Source: Bugula neritina (taxonomy: Eukaryota; Bryozoa; Gymnolaemata; Cheilostomatida; Bugulidae). From it: a DNA stretch of 64,000 nucleotides. Position numbers and translations under genes: made by a program. Positions 40,125-52,271 of this stretch are shown piece after piece. The notes under the pieces are model-generated. The model worked only from the letters and a program-made list of their open reading frames with translations. It had not been told where the DNA came from and made no database searches. Every line of letters begins with the position of its first letter. Within the stretch, counting starts at the first letter, position 1. The stretch spans positions 543,501-607,500 of the forward strand of contig OZ037768.1 of assembly GCA_964035545.1 (NCBI GenBank), read 5' to 3'.

Positions 40125-40275
40125 ATGTTATACTGTATGTTGTACTGTATATTATACTGTGCGTTACACTGTATATGTTATACTGTATAATGTTATACTG
40201 TATAATGTTATACTGTATAATGTTATACTGTATATAATGTTATACTGTATGCTGCACTGTATAATGTTGCACTGT
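40125..40275. repeat. TGTTATACTGTATAA repeat
   Basis: About nine imperfect 15-18 bp units in the gene-free region between TRMT6 and PDE7. Confidence 0.85.
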
Positions 40276-41963
40276 GTGTTTTATCTGGTACGTAGTCTTT
40301 TATCAATTGCTGTAACAAATTCTCAGCTTGTCTACTGAATGGCATGAGAAGAAAAACACAGAAATGTTTTCAGTTTCTACTGATTCTACTCACTCCCTCC
40401 CAGACAAATCTCTTTTCTATAAAACACACTATTGAACTGTTCACAATATAGTAAGATAAATAAATTAAGTCAATATATTATTAAAAATAAATGCATGTTA
40501 GAATTTTTAATTTTTGATAATAAATGTTTTATTTCATAATGTTTATGATAATTACAAGATTACGAAATACAAAGAGCCAATATTTTGGCTGTAACTGCGA
40601 TAAGAAAAAAGTAGAGCTCTGAAAGTGAACAATATACATAGGTCTATAAAACATGATATGAAAGCCTCTCCACATTTCAGCAAAACAAGGCAGTTCTACC
40701 ACATCTTCACTGATTTTCGTAACACGAAATTTTTTATACCTTCCAAAAACATTCAAGTTTTCAAAATACCTACTGAGTAGTCCAGCGAAGAAAAGAGGAA
40801 ACATCCTAACGAAGCTCACTACAGACATAAGTTAACAAGTGCCCTGGAGGTTCCCTCAACCTTCATCCCATTCTACTATCCAGATGGAGTTTCAAGCTCA
40901 TAGCCTCACCTAGTTTACTGGAATATTGCCAGATGTATTGGCTGTTCCACCAACTGCATGTTGTGTCAACTGTTTAAAAGTTGGTAGTATGGAGGTGGCG
41001 AGAGACATGCAAGTGCGGTGACACCAACACACTCGCATTCAGTCCGAGTTACACTCAGGTAATATTTAGAGTTAGATGAGTCACAGGGCTATAGGAGACT
41101 ACACACAACATATTTATCTACATGTATATATTAATTAGACTACATATTATAATATATATATTATTATATTATAGCAGTCGAATTCAAACTTACATGAGGC
41201 TCTTTATTTTCTTTACTTCTATTTATACAACTGCACATGAAAGAATTGACTGGGAATAGTAATGAGCAGAAGTATTAGAGTATAGTAATAGTAGTGAGTA
41301 GTAATAGTAGTGAGTATTAACAGTAGTATTCGTACAATAAGTAGTAACCAAAAGTAATATTCTCTATACACTGTGTATTATTCTGAAGAGTACTAAGTAT
41401 CCCAGCTCAGGCACTTTAAACATTAATCTCAGTTGACAATATTTCATGTGACAATGCATATTATTTGCTAAACTTGTTTTAAAATTCGAGCAATCTAAAA
41501 CTTTATCAGCTGTTTTCATAGACTGCATAACTTGTAGGAGTAGAGCAGATGTTGTGGGGGAGTGTAGAAGTAGATGTTGTGCAGGAACCAAGTAATAGAA
41601 ACTCAAGCTAAACAAGATTAATTTATTTACAACTTCACAAATCCTAGACAATTGATTGAACATTTACAAAAAATTTCAACGATTTTACAAAAATAAATCA
41701 GAAAACTATATTATGATATATAAGTTAGGAGTTGAATAGAGATTACTAGAAGTCAAATGACACGCCTTCTTTAATTATACCTGCACTAAATGTCTGGAGG
41801 AATGCATTTCCACTTGTGTTAGAAAAATGCACACATTACAATATAGAGTAGTGAGGAATACATAAATCATGATATAGAGCAATACTTGAACAAGTGAAGG
41901 TAGTAGAGTTGGACAGAGCAGTACCCTGCTGCCTTATGCTGCCGTATGCTGCTGCTGCCGCCG

Positions 41964-44900
41964 TCACTTGGACAGCAACTCCTCAGAAGCTAAATAGTTA
42001 GTAATCAAACTAGTCTGAATGTTGGGACTGAGAGTGGAGAGGCGCGGCTCCGCCCTCAGATTGTCTAAGTTCAAGGACGACTTCTTCTCTCTCGGCAAGT
42101 GCCAGTCAATGCAGGTCAAGGTCTCGACGAGGCGGTCGAAGGAGAGGGCTCTGTAGGGCTCGGGCTGAGGTAGGGCGGTTCTACGATTGTCATGTATGAG
42201 AGGGAAGCTCTCCCGCCTCCCGTTATACGCTTCCTGTCTGTTGAGTAGCGTGGGCAGTGCGGGCAGGCTGGGGCGTCTGTCTGACGGAGAGTTGTCTACC
42301 CAGTCCATACGCTCGGCCACTAAGGCTATATCACAGTGTATGTCGGTGATGTCACACGGGGCTTCGTCCACCTCGCTGTCATCACAAGACACGTAAACAT
42401 CGCTGTCAGAGTCGGATAGACACGCCCACGTGGCAGCAGTATCTTCAATGTTACTGTTTATATCCAACTCCTTGGTAAGAGCGACATTGTTAGTTAACAG
42501 TTGCTCTTCCTTGAGGATGGTCTCCCAGTTACGTCTGTTTGTATACATGTTGTTGAGCTGCTCGGTGAGTACGGCACAGGGCATGAACTTGCTGAACTCT
42601 TTGAATAGTGGCTCCACGACAAAGTCTATGAAACCTAAACACATAGCAGAGTAATATAGTAGTAATATAGTAGTAATATAGTAGCAATATAGCAATATAG
42701 TAGTAATATAGTAGTAATATAGTAGCAATATAGTGGTAATATAGTAGTAATATAGTAGCAATATAGTAATATAGTAGTAATATAGTAGTAATATATTGAG
42801 AATACTACGGCAACACACAACTTAGTAAGACGATATGCACTGCATTCACTAATATAAGTACTACAGTGTAGCACACACACAGCCACTTTAGTATAGCTAT
42901 CTGCTATGCTAACACCTGCTCATCCTGTTTCACAAATCAGGAAGTAAAACTATTTTCTTCAAAACAAAATTCTCACCTATTTATTTGCTATATTTTGACA
43001 GGCAAGTTGTTATGATGGAATAACACATGCAGTCCTAGAGTTTGTTTTTCATTGTAAGAAATTCACAAGATATGGAAATTCTCAACAAAATAACAAGTCC
43101 ATAAAACTGCAACTTATCTCTGAATGACATCATTTAAACTAGGGCAAGTACGCGGCCATTAATGTGGCAATCATCTCCCCACTATTTTATAACTGATAGA
43201 ACATAGTGCTATGTTGGCGCTATTGTACTATTGGTACTATTGTATGACATTATATACTAGTATATACTATTGTATGACATTATATGCTAGTATATACTAG
43301 TGTATGACATTATATGCTAGTATATACTAGTGTATGACATTATATGCTAGCATATACTAGTGTATGACATTATATACTAGCATATACTAGGATAGGGTGA
43401 TTGAGTATGCAGGGCACCAACCTGTTTGTATAGAAGAGACTTTATTTGTGAATCTGTCACACAGATTGGTGACCGGGAGGGACAACTTCCGCTCGTAATC
43501 ACCTGAAATATGGAGAGCATAGTTAGAGATCATAAGTAGGGAGTAGAGAGGGTAGTAGAGAGGGTAGGGAGTAGAGAGGGTAGTAGAGAAGGTAGTAGAG
43601 AGGGTAGGGGTAGTAGAGAGGGTAGTAGAGAGGGTAGGGAGTAGAGATGGTAGGGTAGTAGAGAGGGTAGGGGTAGTAGAGAGGGTAGGGGTAGTAGAGA
43701 GGGTAGGGGTAGTAGAGAGGGTAGGGTAGTAGAGAGGGTAGTAGAGAGGGTAGGGGTAGTAGAAAGGGTAGGGGTAGTAGAGAGGGTAGGGTAGTAGAGA
43801 GGGTAGTAGAGAAGGTAGGGTAGTAGAAAGGGTAGGGTAGTAGAGAGGGTAGGGGTAGTAGAGAAGGTAGGGGTAGTAGAGAGGGTAGGGGTAATAGAGA
43901 GGGTAGGGGTAGTAGAGAGGGTAGGGTAGCAGAGAGGGTAGGGGAGTAGAGAGGGTAGGGTAGCAGAGAAGGTAGGGGTAGTAGAGAGGGTAGGGTAGTA
44001 GAGAGGGTAGGGGTAGTAGAGAAGGTAGGGTAGTAGAGAAGGTAGGGTAGTAGAGAGGGTAGGGTAGTAGAGAGAATAGGGGTAGTAGAGAGGGTAGGGG
44101 TAGTAGAGAGGGTAGGGTAGTAGAGAGAATAGGGGTAGTAGAGAGGGTAGGGTAGGAGACTCACCCTGCTGGAAGAACTCGTTGCACACCCTGTTACTCC
44201 ACATCTTGCAGGTAGCCCAGGATCTGCAAGGGTTGCTGATATCGGCACACTTGAGGGCAATCTGCAGGATGAAATGACGGTGCTCACTGCGCGACATGTC
44301 CAGATCTCCACTGAGTACGTGAGTCTGTCAACAATAAGATAATTCATTCAGTGAGAGAAACACCAGATAGGAATGTGTAATCCCCATTCTGTGGTTGAGT
44401 TCTAGGAGTTAGTGAGAAGAGAGAAAACTCAAGTCAAATAAGCAGCTAAGTTTCTGGTATGACATGACAAATAGCAATTAGCAAGAGTGAGAGAGATTGT
44501 GCGTGAGAGTGTGAGAGAGAGGCTAGCCAAAGGAAATGACACGGAAGTAAACAGACAGACAGACAGACAAACAAACCTTGAGTCGGGTGTAGAACTCTTG
44601 TTGTCTAGTCATATCAGTGGCTAGGATCAGTGATTTCATCTGCTTGATTATATTTTTCCTAAACAAAAAGAAAGAACATAATAGATGCGTTACGTGCAGC
44701 AGCCAAGTGTAAACTATCAACTCTTTTATTGATTTCATGAGTTTATGAACACAAAAGTCATATTGAATAGCATGACGTAAAGGAAATCATTTGAGATTAG
44801 AGTTATATCAGTGTGACACTGTATGGTAACAGCGGAGTGTAACATTGTAAGATAACAGCTGAGTGTGACATTGTATGGTAACAGCAGAGTGTAACACTGT

Positions 44901-47900
44901 AAGGTAACAGCAGAGTGTGACATTGTAAGGTAACAGCAGAGTGTGACATTGTAAGGTAACAGCAGAGTGTGACATTGTAAGGTAACAGCAGAGTGTGACA
45001 TTGTAAGGTAACAGCAGAGTGTAACATTGTAAGGTAACAGCAGAGTGTAACATTGTATGGTAACAGCAGAGTGTGACATTGTAAGGTAACAGGTGCCAAC
45101 TCACCTGACAGCCATGGGCAGGTGATCAAACAGGCCAGACTCAAGCAGCACTCCGACAGCTGAGCGCCAGTGGTGGTTCTCCAGCACCGAGTTGTTCTGC
45201 AAGACACGGTATATGCAGAGAGTGTATGCAGAGAGTATATGCAGACAGTATATGCAGAGAGTATATGCAGAGAGTATATGCAGACAGTATATGCAGAGAG
45301 TATATGCAGAGAGTATATGCAGAGAGTATATGCAGACAGTATATGCAGACAGTATATGCAGAAAGTGTATGCAGAGAGTATATGCAGACACAGTATATGC
45401 AGACACAGTATATGCAGACAAACCTTGTAGAGGGAGGCGAGGTGATTTGACGTGGCGATGAGGAAGGCCTGGTTGACCCCCGGGTGATCAAGGTCGTGGG
45501 TGATGGCCGCCACTAAGGCTATCATAGTCTCCAATGGACTCAGATGTCGGGCAATCTGAAACACAAGGAGTTCCTGAGAACTGATGAACAGAACAGAACA
45601 GAACGGGCAGCTCTGCTATGTTAACATTTAGTAACTTCAAGCATGCAGGTGAAATATGCAGGTGAAATATGCAGGTGAAGTATGCAGGTGAAATATGCAC
45701 TGTATATTGTAGTTAATTGCTATGTTTATAATATGCGCTGATGAAACCATTGAGGTCTACAGCCAGCATACACGTAGAACAGGAAAGAGAGAGAGTAGAC
45801 ATCACGCAGTTAGCAGACATGTCAGAGCCAGCAATCAGATCAGTCAGATGAGGCAGCGACACGCACAGCTGCTGCAACTACTCTAACTCTGACAGAGTAT
45901 TCCGTAATTTGTACCTTTTCTTGAGTGATGTAACAATGCATAGCCTGAGTAACATCAGCTGCGTGAATGACATTGTGATAGGGGTTCTGGTGGTAGCCCT
46001 CCTCCACGAGATCTACAACAGTTAGGAATTTGGGCTAAGATAGGGAAACGCACATCGCTAAAGCAGAAAGAAGAGAGGAAACTGGAGTGAGAGAACTCAC
46101 TGGCAAACTTCATAAGTTTCACAATGTCAAGGTTGAAATGATCCATGAGGTTGTGTTGCTGGAAGAGTTTGAGAACGACGTGTAGCAGTGGGCGCCCGTT
46201 GGAGGAGTGGTTGAGTTGGAACACGTCGAACGACCAATCAGAAGTTCTGTCCAGTAGACACTGTAACAGACACTAGTAGTGAGTACTAGCAGTGAGTACT
46301 AGTAGTGAGTACATACTAACAGAGGGCATGGGGTATTGAGATAAGACAACTACCATGTTAGTAGAGTAATCTGCCCTCCCCTGCACTATTTGAGCTGACG
46401 GAAAGGTTAGAGAGAGGTAGAGATAAGATAAGTTGACTGTTTGTTTACTGCAAGAAAGTAGAGCAAATCTGTGTGATAACTTGACACTATCTCAGAGATG
46501 TTACGTAACACTTGGGAGCAAACATGACTGATAAGGGAGAGAATGAAGGGCACAGCTAGTGTAAGTGCAGTGTAGGTATAGTGTAAGTGTAGTGTAAGTG
46601 TAGTGTAGGTATAGTGTAAGTATAGTGTAGGTATAGTGTAAGCGTAGTAGGCAGTTCTATGAATGAGTATAACATAACACCAAGTAAAGCTGCTGCTTAC
46701 ACTAGTTGAAGATGTGTAGAAGTCATCCACCAAGCTTTGCCCATCTACTCCGGGGTTGGTGCGGCATCTCTTTCTTCTCTTCATGCCACCGAGAGTTAGA
46801 AAGCGAGAGCCGCAACGAGTTCTATACGAAGGAGATGCGAGATCTACAATAATATTCAATATTAAAATAATACATCAATGCAATTATAGCAACATTATGC
46901 TCAGTAATATTATTATGTAATGCAAAATAATGTAGTAGAATAAAATGCAGCATAATGTAAAATATATTGAGAAGGTGGAGACGGAAGTGTTTACGTCTCA
47001 AGTTGCTGGCTGCCAAGCCTGAGCACCACTCAACTCACTGCCTGGCCGACCACCACCCACTTCACCCTCCCACAAACTCCGAGACAGTCTCACTGCCTGG
47101 CCGACTAGCAGTCACCTTTGACACGCACCCAGTGTGTCCAACGCGTTGTTGACATGTGGGCCAGTTAACCGCAGGTGAAGCCTGCATTCAATCAAGTCAA
47201 AGCTAGAGAGTTGTTATTGCTCGACAGAAAAACAAACCCTAGACAAGCTGATCAACTCAATGAATAATACTGTGCTTTGCATTCCTTTTCATTATTTCTC
47301 TATCAGTCTACAAACTGGTAGACACGCCATTTACACTCCAACTAAGAACAAACTGTATCAACTCCAACTCTGGGAGAAAGCTCTAAGAAATTAGAGTGAG
47401 CAGCTAAGTTGGATGGTCTACAGTTGAATGAATGTATATTCAACCAGATAGACTATGATAGTTAGTGCAGAGATTGATAACTTTACACCATACTAAGTTT
47501 CCTACGAAATGAAGACTACTATCTGCAGTTAGACAAATATTTAATAATATTAAACACAAATAATATTTGGGTGCTCACTTTGTAAACACTTTCTGTCTGA
47601 AGGCTGTAGACTGTTGAGGATATACTGGTGTATAATATCCTGCCGTGATGCTTGTATCCTCACATCACCTGTAATTACATGTCACAATATTTACCTGTAA
47701 TTACATGTCACAATATTTACCTACATTTACATTTAACTAATTTAAGAATTAATTTTGGTCATCAAATTTTAATTCATAAAAATAGTTACACCTGCCGAAT
47801 AATTTTTTATTTTAGATTTTTTAATCATTGGTTTTCTAAGAAATTTAACAAAACATGCAGATTATAAACACTCAAGTTTTATACAAAAAATAAATATTTT

Positions 47901-50900
47901 GATAAATATAAAATATTTTATATTACCAATTTTCAAATTTTCTGTACTAGAAAAAGAAACAATCCAAGTGGTGAAGCTGTTTGAATTAATAAACCACCAC
48001 AATTTCACCAAACATTTATCAATGTGATATTTCTGTCAGAGTTTTGGAGTTTTATTAAATTTAGAACGTGTAAGAAGTTAGAACATAGAATTACCTAATT
48101 GTCTCACATAGACAGCTTGCTTATCCGTCTTATCGAATGAGATTGCACCTCGTCTCTGCAACATTAACAGCAAATCGTAGGGCACTGACACCATCTTAGC
48201 AATCGCCAGTCATTCCACTTACAATTGAGTTATTTAACACCACCGAGTAAGATAGTTATTCCTTTTAGCAATTCCAGTAAAACTACACAGTGCAGTGAAC
48301 TTTGTAATCCTAAGAGCTGAATTAATAATGTCTGCAAGTAATTCGTCTGTATTGTACCGATAACTAGTTGCGTCTTCTCCAGAAGTCACTGCCTCAATGA
48401 TCTGCTACAGAGCTAATCACTGGCATTATATAAATGACGTTGAACGCGGATCAATGAACCATAAAACGAATTAATTATTCAATGTGTGCAGCATACGCGA
48501 GAAGGAGTAGTATTACCGCGTGTACGTATAACAGACCCGAAGCTGTATGCTGTAAATCTAATACCGTAATTAATACTGTAGCACTGATACCAGCATATCA
48601 TGTCTAGGAAAGTTGAGATGCAAGCTGCTTCATATACTCTCTCTCTTATTACACCTCAGAAGATTCTTATCTACGGTGTAATAACAGAGGGCCTTATCAG
48701 GCAATGCCACCTTCCATTATATTTAAGTTTCGAAGGCCAACAGATTTCACAGTACCCAACTTGGGAAGCGTAAAAGGTAGAAATGTTGGTCACCTGTCTG
48801 CCTATGTTCATAGGTGTCTCTTGGTAACAGGTGTTTTACTTTGACATGTGAAACGAAACTAACCCAGCATTCTACTCCCTCTAGACATTCTATATCATGC
48901 ACGGAGTGTGTAGCGCTAAGTTTCTTTTGTGTTTATTAGCTTTGCTATGATTAAATCTCATGACTGCTATAAACAATCGAGCTGATTTACGTCATTCGAA
49001 GGTGAAAAATCCATAGTGAGAGTGGCTTATCGGGGATTAGTTTCAATGCATCTCGGCTAGTGTTGCTATAACTGTATATAATGCTATAACTATATATAAT
49101 ACTATGACTGTATACAATACTATAACTGTATATAATACTATAACTGTATATAATACTATGACTGTATATAATACTATAACTGTATATAATACTATAACTG
49201 TATATAATACTATGACTGTATACAATACTATAACTGTATATAATACTATAACTGTATATAATACTATGACTGTATATAATACTATAACTGTATATAATAC
49301 TATAACTGTATATAATACTATGACTGTATATAATACTATGACTGTATATAATACTATGACTGTATATAATACTATGACTGTATATAATACTATGACTGTA
49401 TATAATACTATGACTGTATACAATACTATAACTGTATATAATACTATGACTGTATATAATACTATGACTGTATATAATACTATGACTGTATATAATACTA
49501 TGACTGTATACAATACTATAACTGTATACAATACTATAACTGTATATAATACTATAACTGTATATAATACTATAACTGTATATAATACTATGACTGTATA
49601 TAATACTATAACTGCGTATAATAGACTAGCCAGGTATGCATGGCTAGCAGCTGGCTCAGTCAGATATTTGATAAATATGTTGAACTGTGAATGACTGCGT
49701 CAAGTGCCATCTCTTATTAGCTTTTGACTTTTTCAAGAGTCACACACAATGAATTAGATTATTTGTAAAGGCTGCAGTTTCAAATGCTGAAAATTTGCAT
49801 AATTTAATAATGCAGGGCCTTGCGGATTGCCAGCACAAGTATTGGGAGAGTTAACTGGTGACACGGCTGAGTTAGATGAGGTCTGGAGGAAGGGCAACCA
49901 CCAGTAACTTCCACTCTATATAATACACATCCGCAATCTATATTGTGACATGAATACCAGCAGTAGCACATGTGCTCCTGCTGGTACAGGCAGAGTACAA
50001 CTCTCAATTGCTTTAGTATTATATTGTAATTCTGGCGATTGCCTACCATAAAGATCTGCATCTACTCAGAATCAATATATTGATGTAATTATGAAGCGGC
50101 TGCCAAGCAATTAGCCACTTCTTATACTAATTATACTCTGGGAATTAGTATATAACTCAGCTGGCATGGAATATGCAAATCTGATAGGCTGTTCAGCAAG
50201 CTGCTAATGTAAAAACAATTTTTGAGACTTGAAAACAAAAATATTTCTTCCTACATTTCTACTATAGAAAAATTAGCCCTCAGTAAACAAATAGAACATA
50301 AGGTATTTTAGGAAGAATATTACCATGTTTATTGTAACGAGGTGTGTATTACCATGTTTAATGCACTGGAGTTGTATATTATTTATTCTAATTAATTTAC
50401 CTTGACACATTATTTTACTTTTGTAATTACCAGTTTGTGTAAAATAATTACCGAAATGCATCAATTTAAAGCAAGTATTAACCTGTCAGGTTTAAGTGAT
50501 CTTTCAAGGCCTTAACAATGACCACAAGAGAGGAGTGTCTTTTGATGAATAGCATATTATGATAGGTACTGCGAATATTCAACTTGTTGTTTAAAAAATT
50601 TAATTCTAAACTAAATCACATGAAGGATTTGATGATTCATTGAAAGATTAAAGGTTAGATACTTATCGTAGACAACAGCTAGCTAGTTTTATTATAGCAG
50701 CTAGTTTTGATCTTACCCAAAATTGGTGACAATAAGCTATTAAACCCACCCAGTGTTGCACGTAAAAGCTTGACTGGCAGTGAATTTGAGTAGCGCATCT
50801 TAGAGTAAAACTAACTTATGTAACATCACCACAATAGATGTGGCTGAAAGTTTGAACCTAGTACTAGTACTATACTAAGGCCCTCAATGACTATCAGTGG

Positions 50901-52271
50901 ATATTATTATAAATAAAATTAATCCAAATTTAATAGATAGCATACAAACCTTTATTTGGTAGTTACTATAGCAATGACTAGTAGTAGTAGCATTGCCAGA
51001 AGCTAAAAGTAGACTGTCTACAACAATGTAGTCTAATACAAGGTGATCATGATTATTAACCTATTGGCCAGTACTAGTATCTAAATCAGTGTTCGTGTAT
51101 TACATTAAATTTAATATTCAGTGCCAGCTATAGAGAAGCTCAATTATAAACATGCTGATATTTTTCCATCATTGACAATTACTATTAGTATTACTGATGA
51201 GTAATTACCATTGCTTGATTGTGCATAAATCATTCCTTGTAATACTCAAAAAGTGATAAACTCCAAGTCATTAGCATGATTTAGAGTTAGTTAGTTATTC
51301 CATTTTTAACTCTAGGTAAAATATTAACTTTTAACTCTTTTGAATCTTCATTTCATTCAATTAAAACTTTATTCAGTATCACTATGACATTGACCATGAC
51401 TATCAGTATGAATAGATAATCAAAAATGTTATATTAACTTATATTGCAAACAATAATTATAACAATATTATTGTTGATATAAACATTCAGAACTATAAAT
51501 AAAATGCTATTAGTATTACTATTACTATTAGTATCAAACCAAATATAGATGCTTAGACTCGAAGTTAAGATTTAAACCTAAAGCAAAAAGTAATCTGTAA
51601 TGGTCAAGTATACTTACACTTACAGTATGACTATACTCACTATTAGTATTATACTGTATCACTATAAGTATTAACCTGTGAGTGTCTAATATCACTATAA
51701 AGTATAGACATTCAATTTCATATAACTATATTATTATTATGGATCACAATTAGTATTACTATTAGCATGAACCTCAGTATTAGTGTAGCACTACGATTAT
51801 CAGTATCAGTATGACTAGGAGTACGAGTTATTCATAATAATCATCATATTTATACTAAATATTGTGCCTATGCAATCGCGATACCAAAACTAAAAGCAAA
51901 TAATTGAATTTCAATTTGATATGCTATCAAAAGGTATAATTTCACTAAACTTAAAGTCTAAATAAAATAAAATTATTATTAATATTATTATTAATATTAT
52001 GAATTAAACACCAAGTTTTCCTTTTAGAATTAGAAACAGTCTCTGACTGCAAGTGCATACTATTTAAACAAGTGATTCAGTGAGTAAATTTTAAGTAGCA
52101 AGTAATTACCTTAAGCCTGGGTTTACCTTTGCTCACGCTGCTGCAGCTTTCAAAAGAAATAGCATCTCTACGACTACGAACGTGTGCAAGATCAAAGGGT
52201 AGTACTAGACCTAGTCGTTCAGCTTGGAAGAAATTCAAATTATTTATTGAATTTTCAGTACAGAGGGACAT
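41964..52271 (-). CDS. PDE7: PDE7-type cAMP 3',5'-cyclic phosphodiesterase
   Basis: Hydrolyses cAMP to AMP. Exons of the short form: 48095-48194, 47579-47668, 46701-46843, 46101-46260, 45915-46012, 45424-45555, 45105-45196, 44577-44658, 44165-44324, 43422-43502 and 41964-42634, giving 602 residues. The long form replaces exon 1 with 52110-52271 joined to 48095-48155, giving 643 residues. Short-form numbering: HNVIH signature 177-181, metal-binding HD 217-218 in [29 protein letters not shown], metal Asp327 in [12 protein letters not shown], and nucleotide-clamping Gln378 with Phe381 (SIQTGF). [22 protein letters not shown] and [12 protein letters not shown] are closest to PDE7A/B. The C-terminal tail of about 190 residues exceeds mammalian PDE7 and holds an acidic [19 protein letters not shown] stretch. 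It converges with TRMT6. Confidence 0.95.
42652..42800. repeat. ATAGTAGTAAT repeat in PDE7 intron 10
   Basis: About 14 units of TATAGTAGTAA / TATAGCAATA lie immediately upstream (on the gene strand) of the acceptor of the last PDE7 exon. Confidence 0.9.
43225..43392. repeat. ~32-bp TATACTAGTGTATGACATTA repeat
   Basis: About five copies in PDE7 intron 10, just downstream of the exon at 43422-43502. Confidence 0.88.
43540..44155. repeat. GAGGGTAGGGGTAGTAGA repeat filling PDE7 intron 9
   Basis: About 33 irregular 17-21 bp units make a polypurine-rich plus strand through almost the whole intron between the exons at 43422-43502 and 44165-44324. It ends a few bases from the donor. Confidence 0.94.
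44815..45095. repeat. 26-bp minisatellite in PDE7 intron 7
   Basis: About 11 copies of a 26-bp unit (AACAGCAGAGTGTGACATTG plus TAAGGT) between the exons at 44577-44658 and 45105-45196. Confidence 0.95.
45205..45420. repeat. 15-bp minisatellite filling PDE7 intron 6
   Basis: About 14 copies of GAGAGTATATGCAGA fill the intron between the exons at 45105-45196 and 45424-45555 from end to end. The donor GTTTGT and the acceptor CTTGCAG sit directly on the array borders. Confidence 0.95.
46555..46650. repeat. AGTGTAGGTATAGTGTAAGT repeat in PDE7 intron 3
   Basis: Five to eight imperfect copies of a 10-20 bp unit between the exons at 46101-46260 and 46701-46843. Confidence 0.85.
48095..48194 (-). 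other. PDE7: PDE7 first exon of the short form / second exon of the long form
   Basis: As a first exon it starts ATG at 48192-48194 and encodes [13 protein letters not shown] before [20 protein letters not shown]. The same 39 bases (48156-48194) end in GTTAATGTTGCAG, an in-phase 3' splice site to which the upstream exon at 52110-52271 can join. The sequence then starts at RRGAISF, exactly where human PDE7A isoforms share their common exon. Confidence 0.75.
48195..52109. other. Intron of the long PDE7 isoform, with the short-isoform promoter
   Basis: A 3.9 kb AT-rich stretch. An 18-bp array is at 49070-49622. The promoter for the short isoform should lie just right of 48194. Short frames here (49804-50061 minus, 50273-50464 minus) show no family features. 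Confidence 0.5.
49070..49622. repeat. 18-bp minisatellite in PDE7 intron 1
   Basis: About 30 copies of TACTATGACTGTATATAA / TACTATAACTGTATATAA. Two variants (G/A at one position) alternate in a patterned way. Open frames on both strands are artefacts of the 18-bp period. Confidence 0.96.
52110..52271 (-). other. PDE7: Alternative first coding exon of PDE7 (PDE7A1-like N-terminus)
   Basis: A 54-codon open segment starts [14 protein letters not shown] and continues to [19 protein letters not shown] and KGKPRLK, followed by the donor GTAATT in phase 0. Human PDE7A1 starts with a comparable Leu-Pro-rich stretch followed by SRRGAISF. The match of RSRRDAISF, plus the correct phase for joining to RRGAISF at 48155, identifies it as the PDE7A1-type start. 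Its promoter should lie between 52272 and 53454. Confidence 0.72.

Larger units (their letters stand above)
37761..41963. other. Converging 3' flanks of TRMT6 and PDE7
   Basis: This 4.2 kb region lies between convergent genes. It carries the 18-bp array (38075-38825) and a TGTTATACTGTATAA array (about 40125-40275). A 99-codon minus frame at 40529-40828 has its TAA stop overlapping a run that reads AATAAA, but no homology is recognisable. Otherwise no gene is supported. Confidence 0.45.

Noticed and set aside
43523-44347. 274- and 255-codon Leu/Pro/Tyr/Thr frames
   Set aside because: They read through the PDE7 intron 9 array. Only the 44165-44324 part is real PDE7 exon (one of the two frames).
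49043-49694. 162- and 196-codon repeat frames
   Set aside because: 18-bp array in the long PDE7 intron; no domain.
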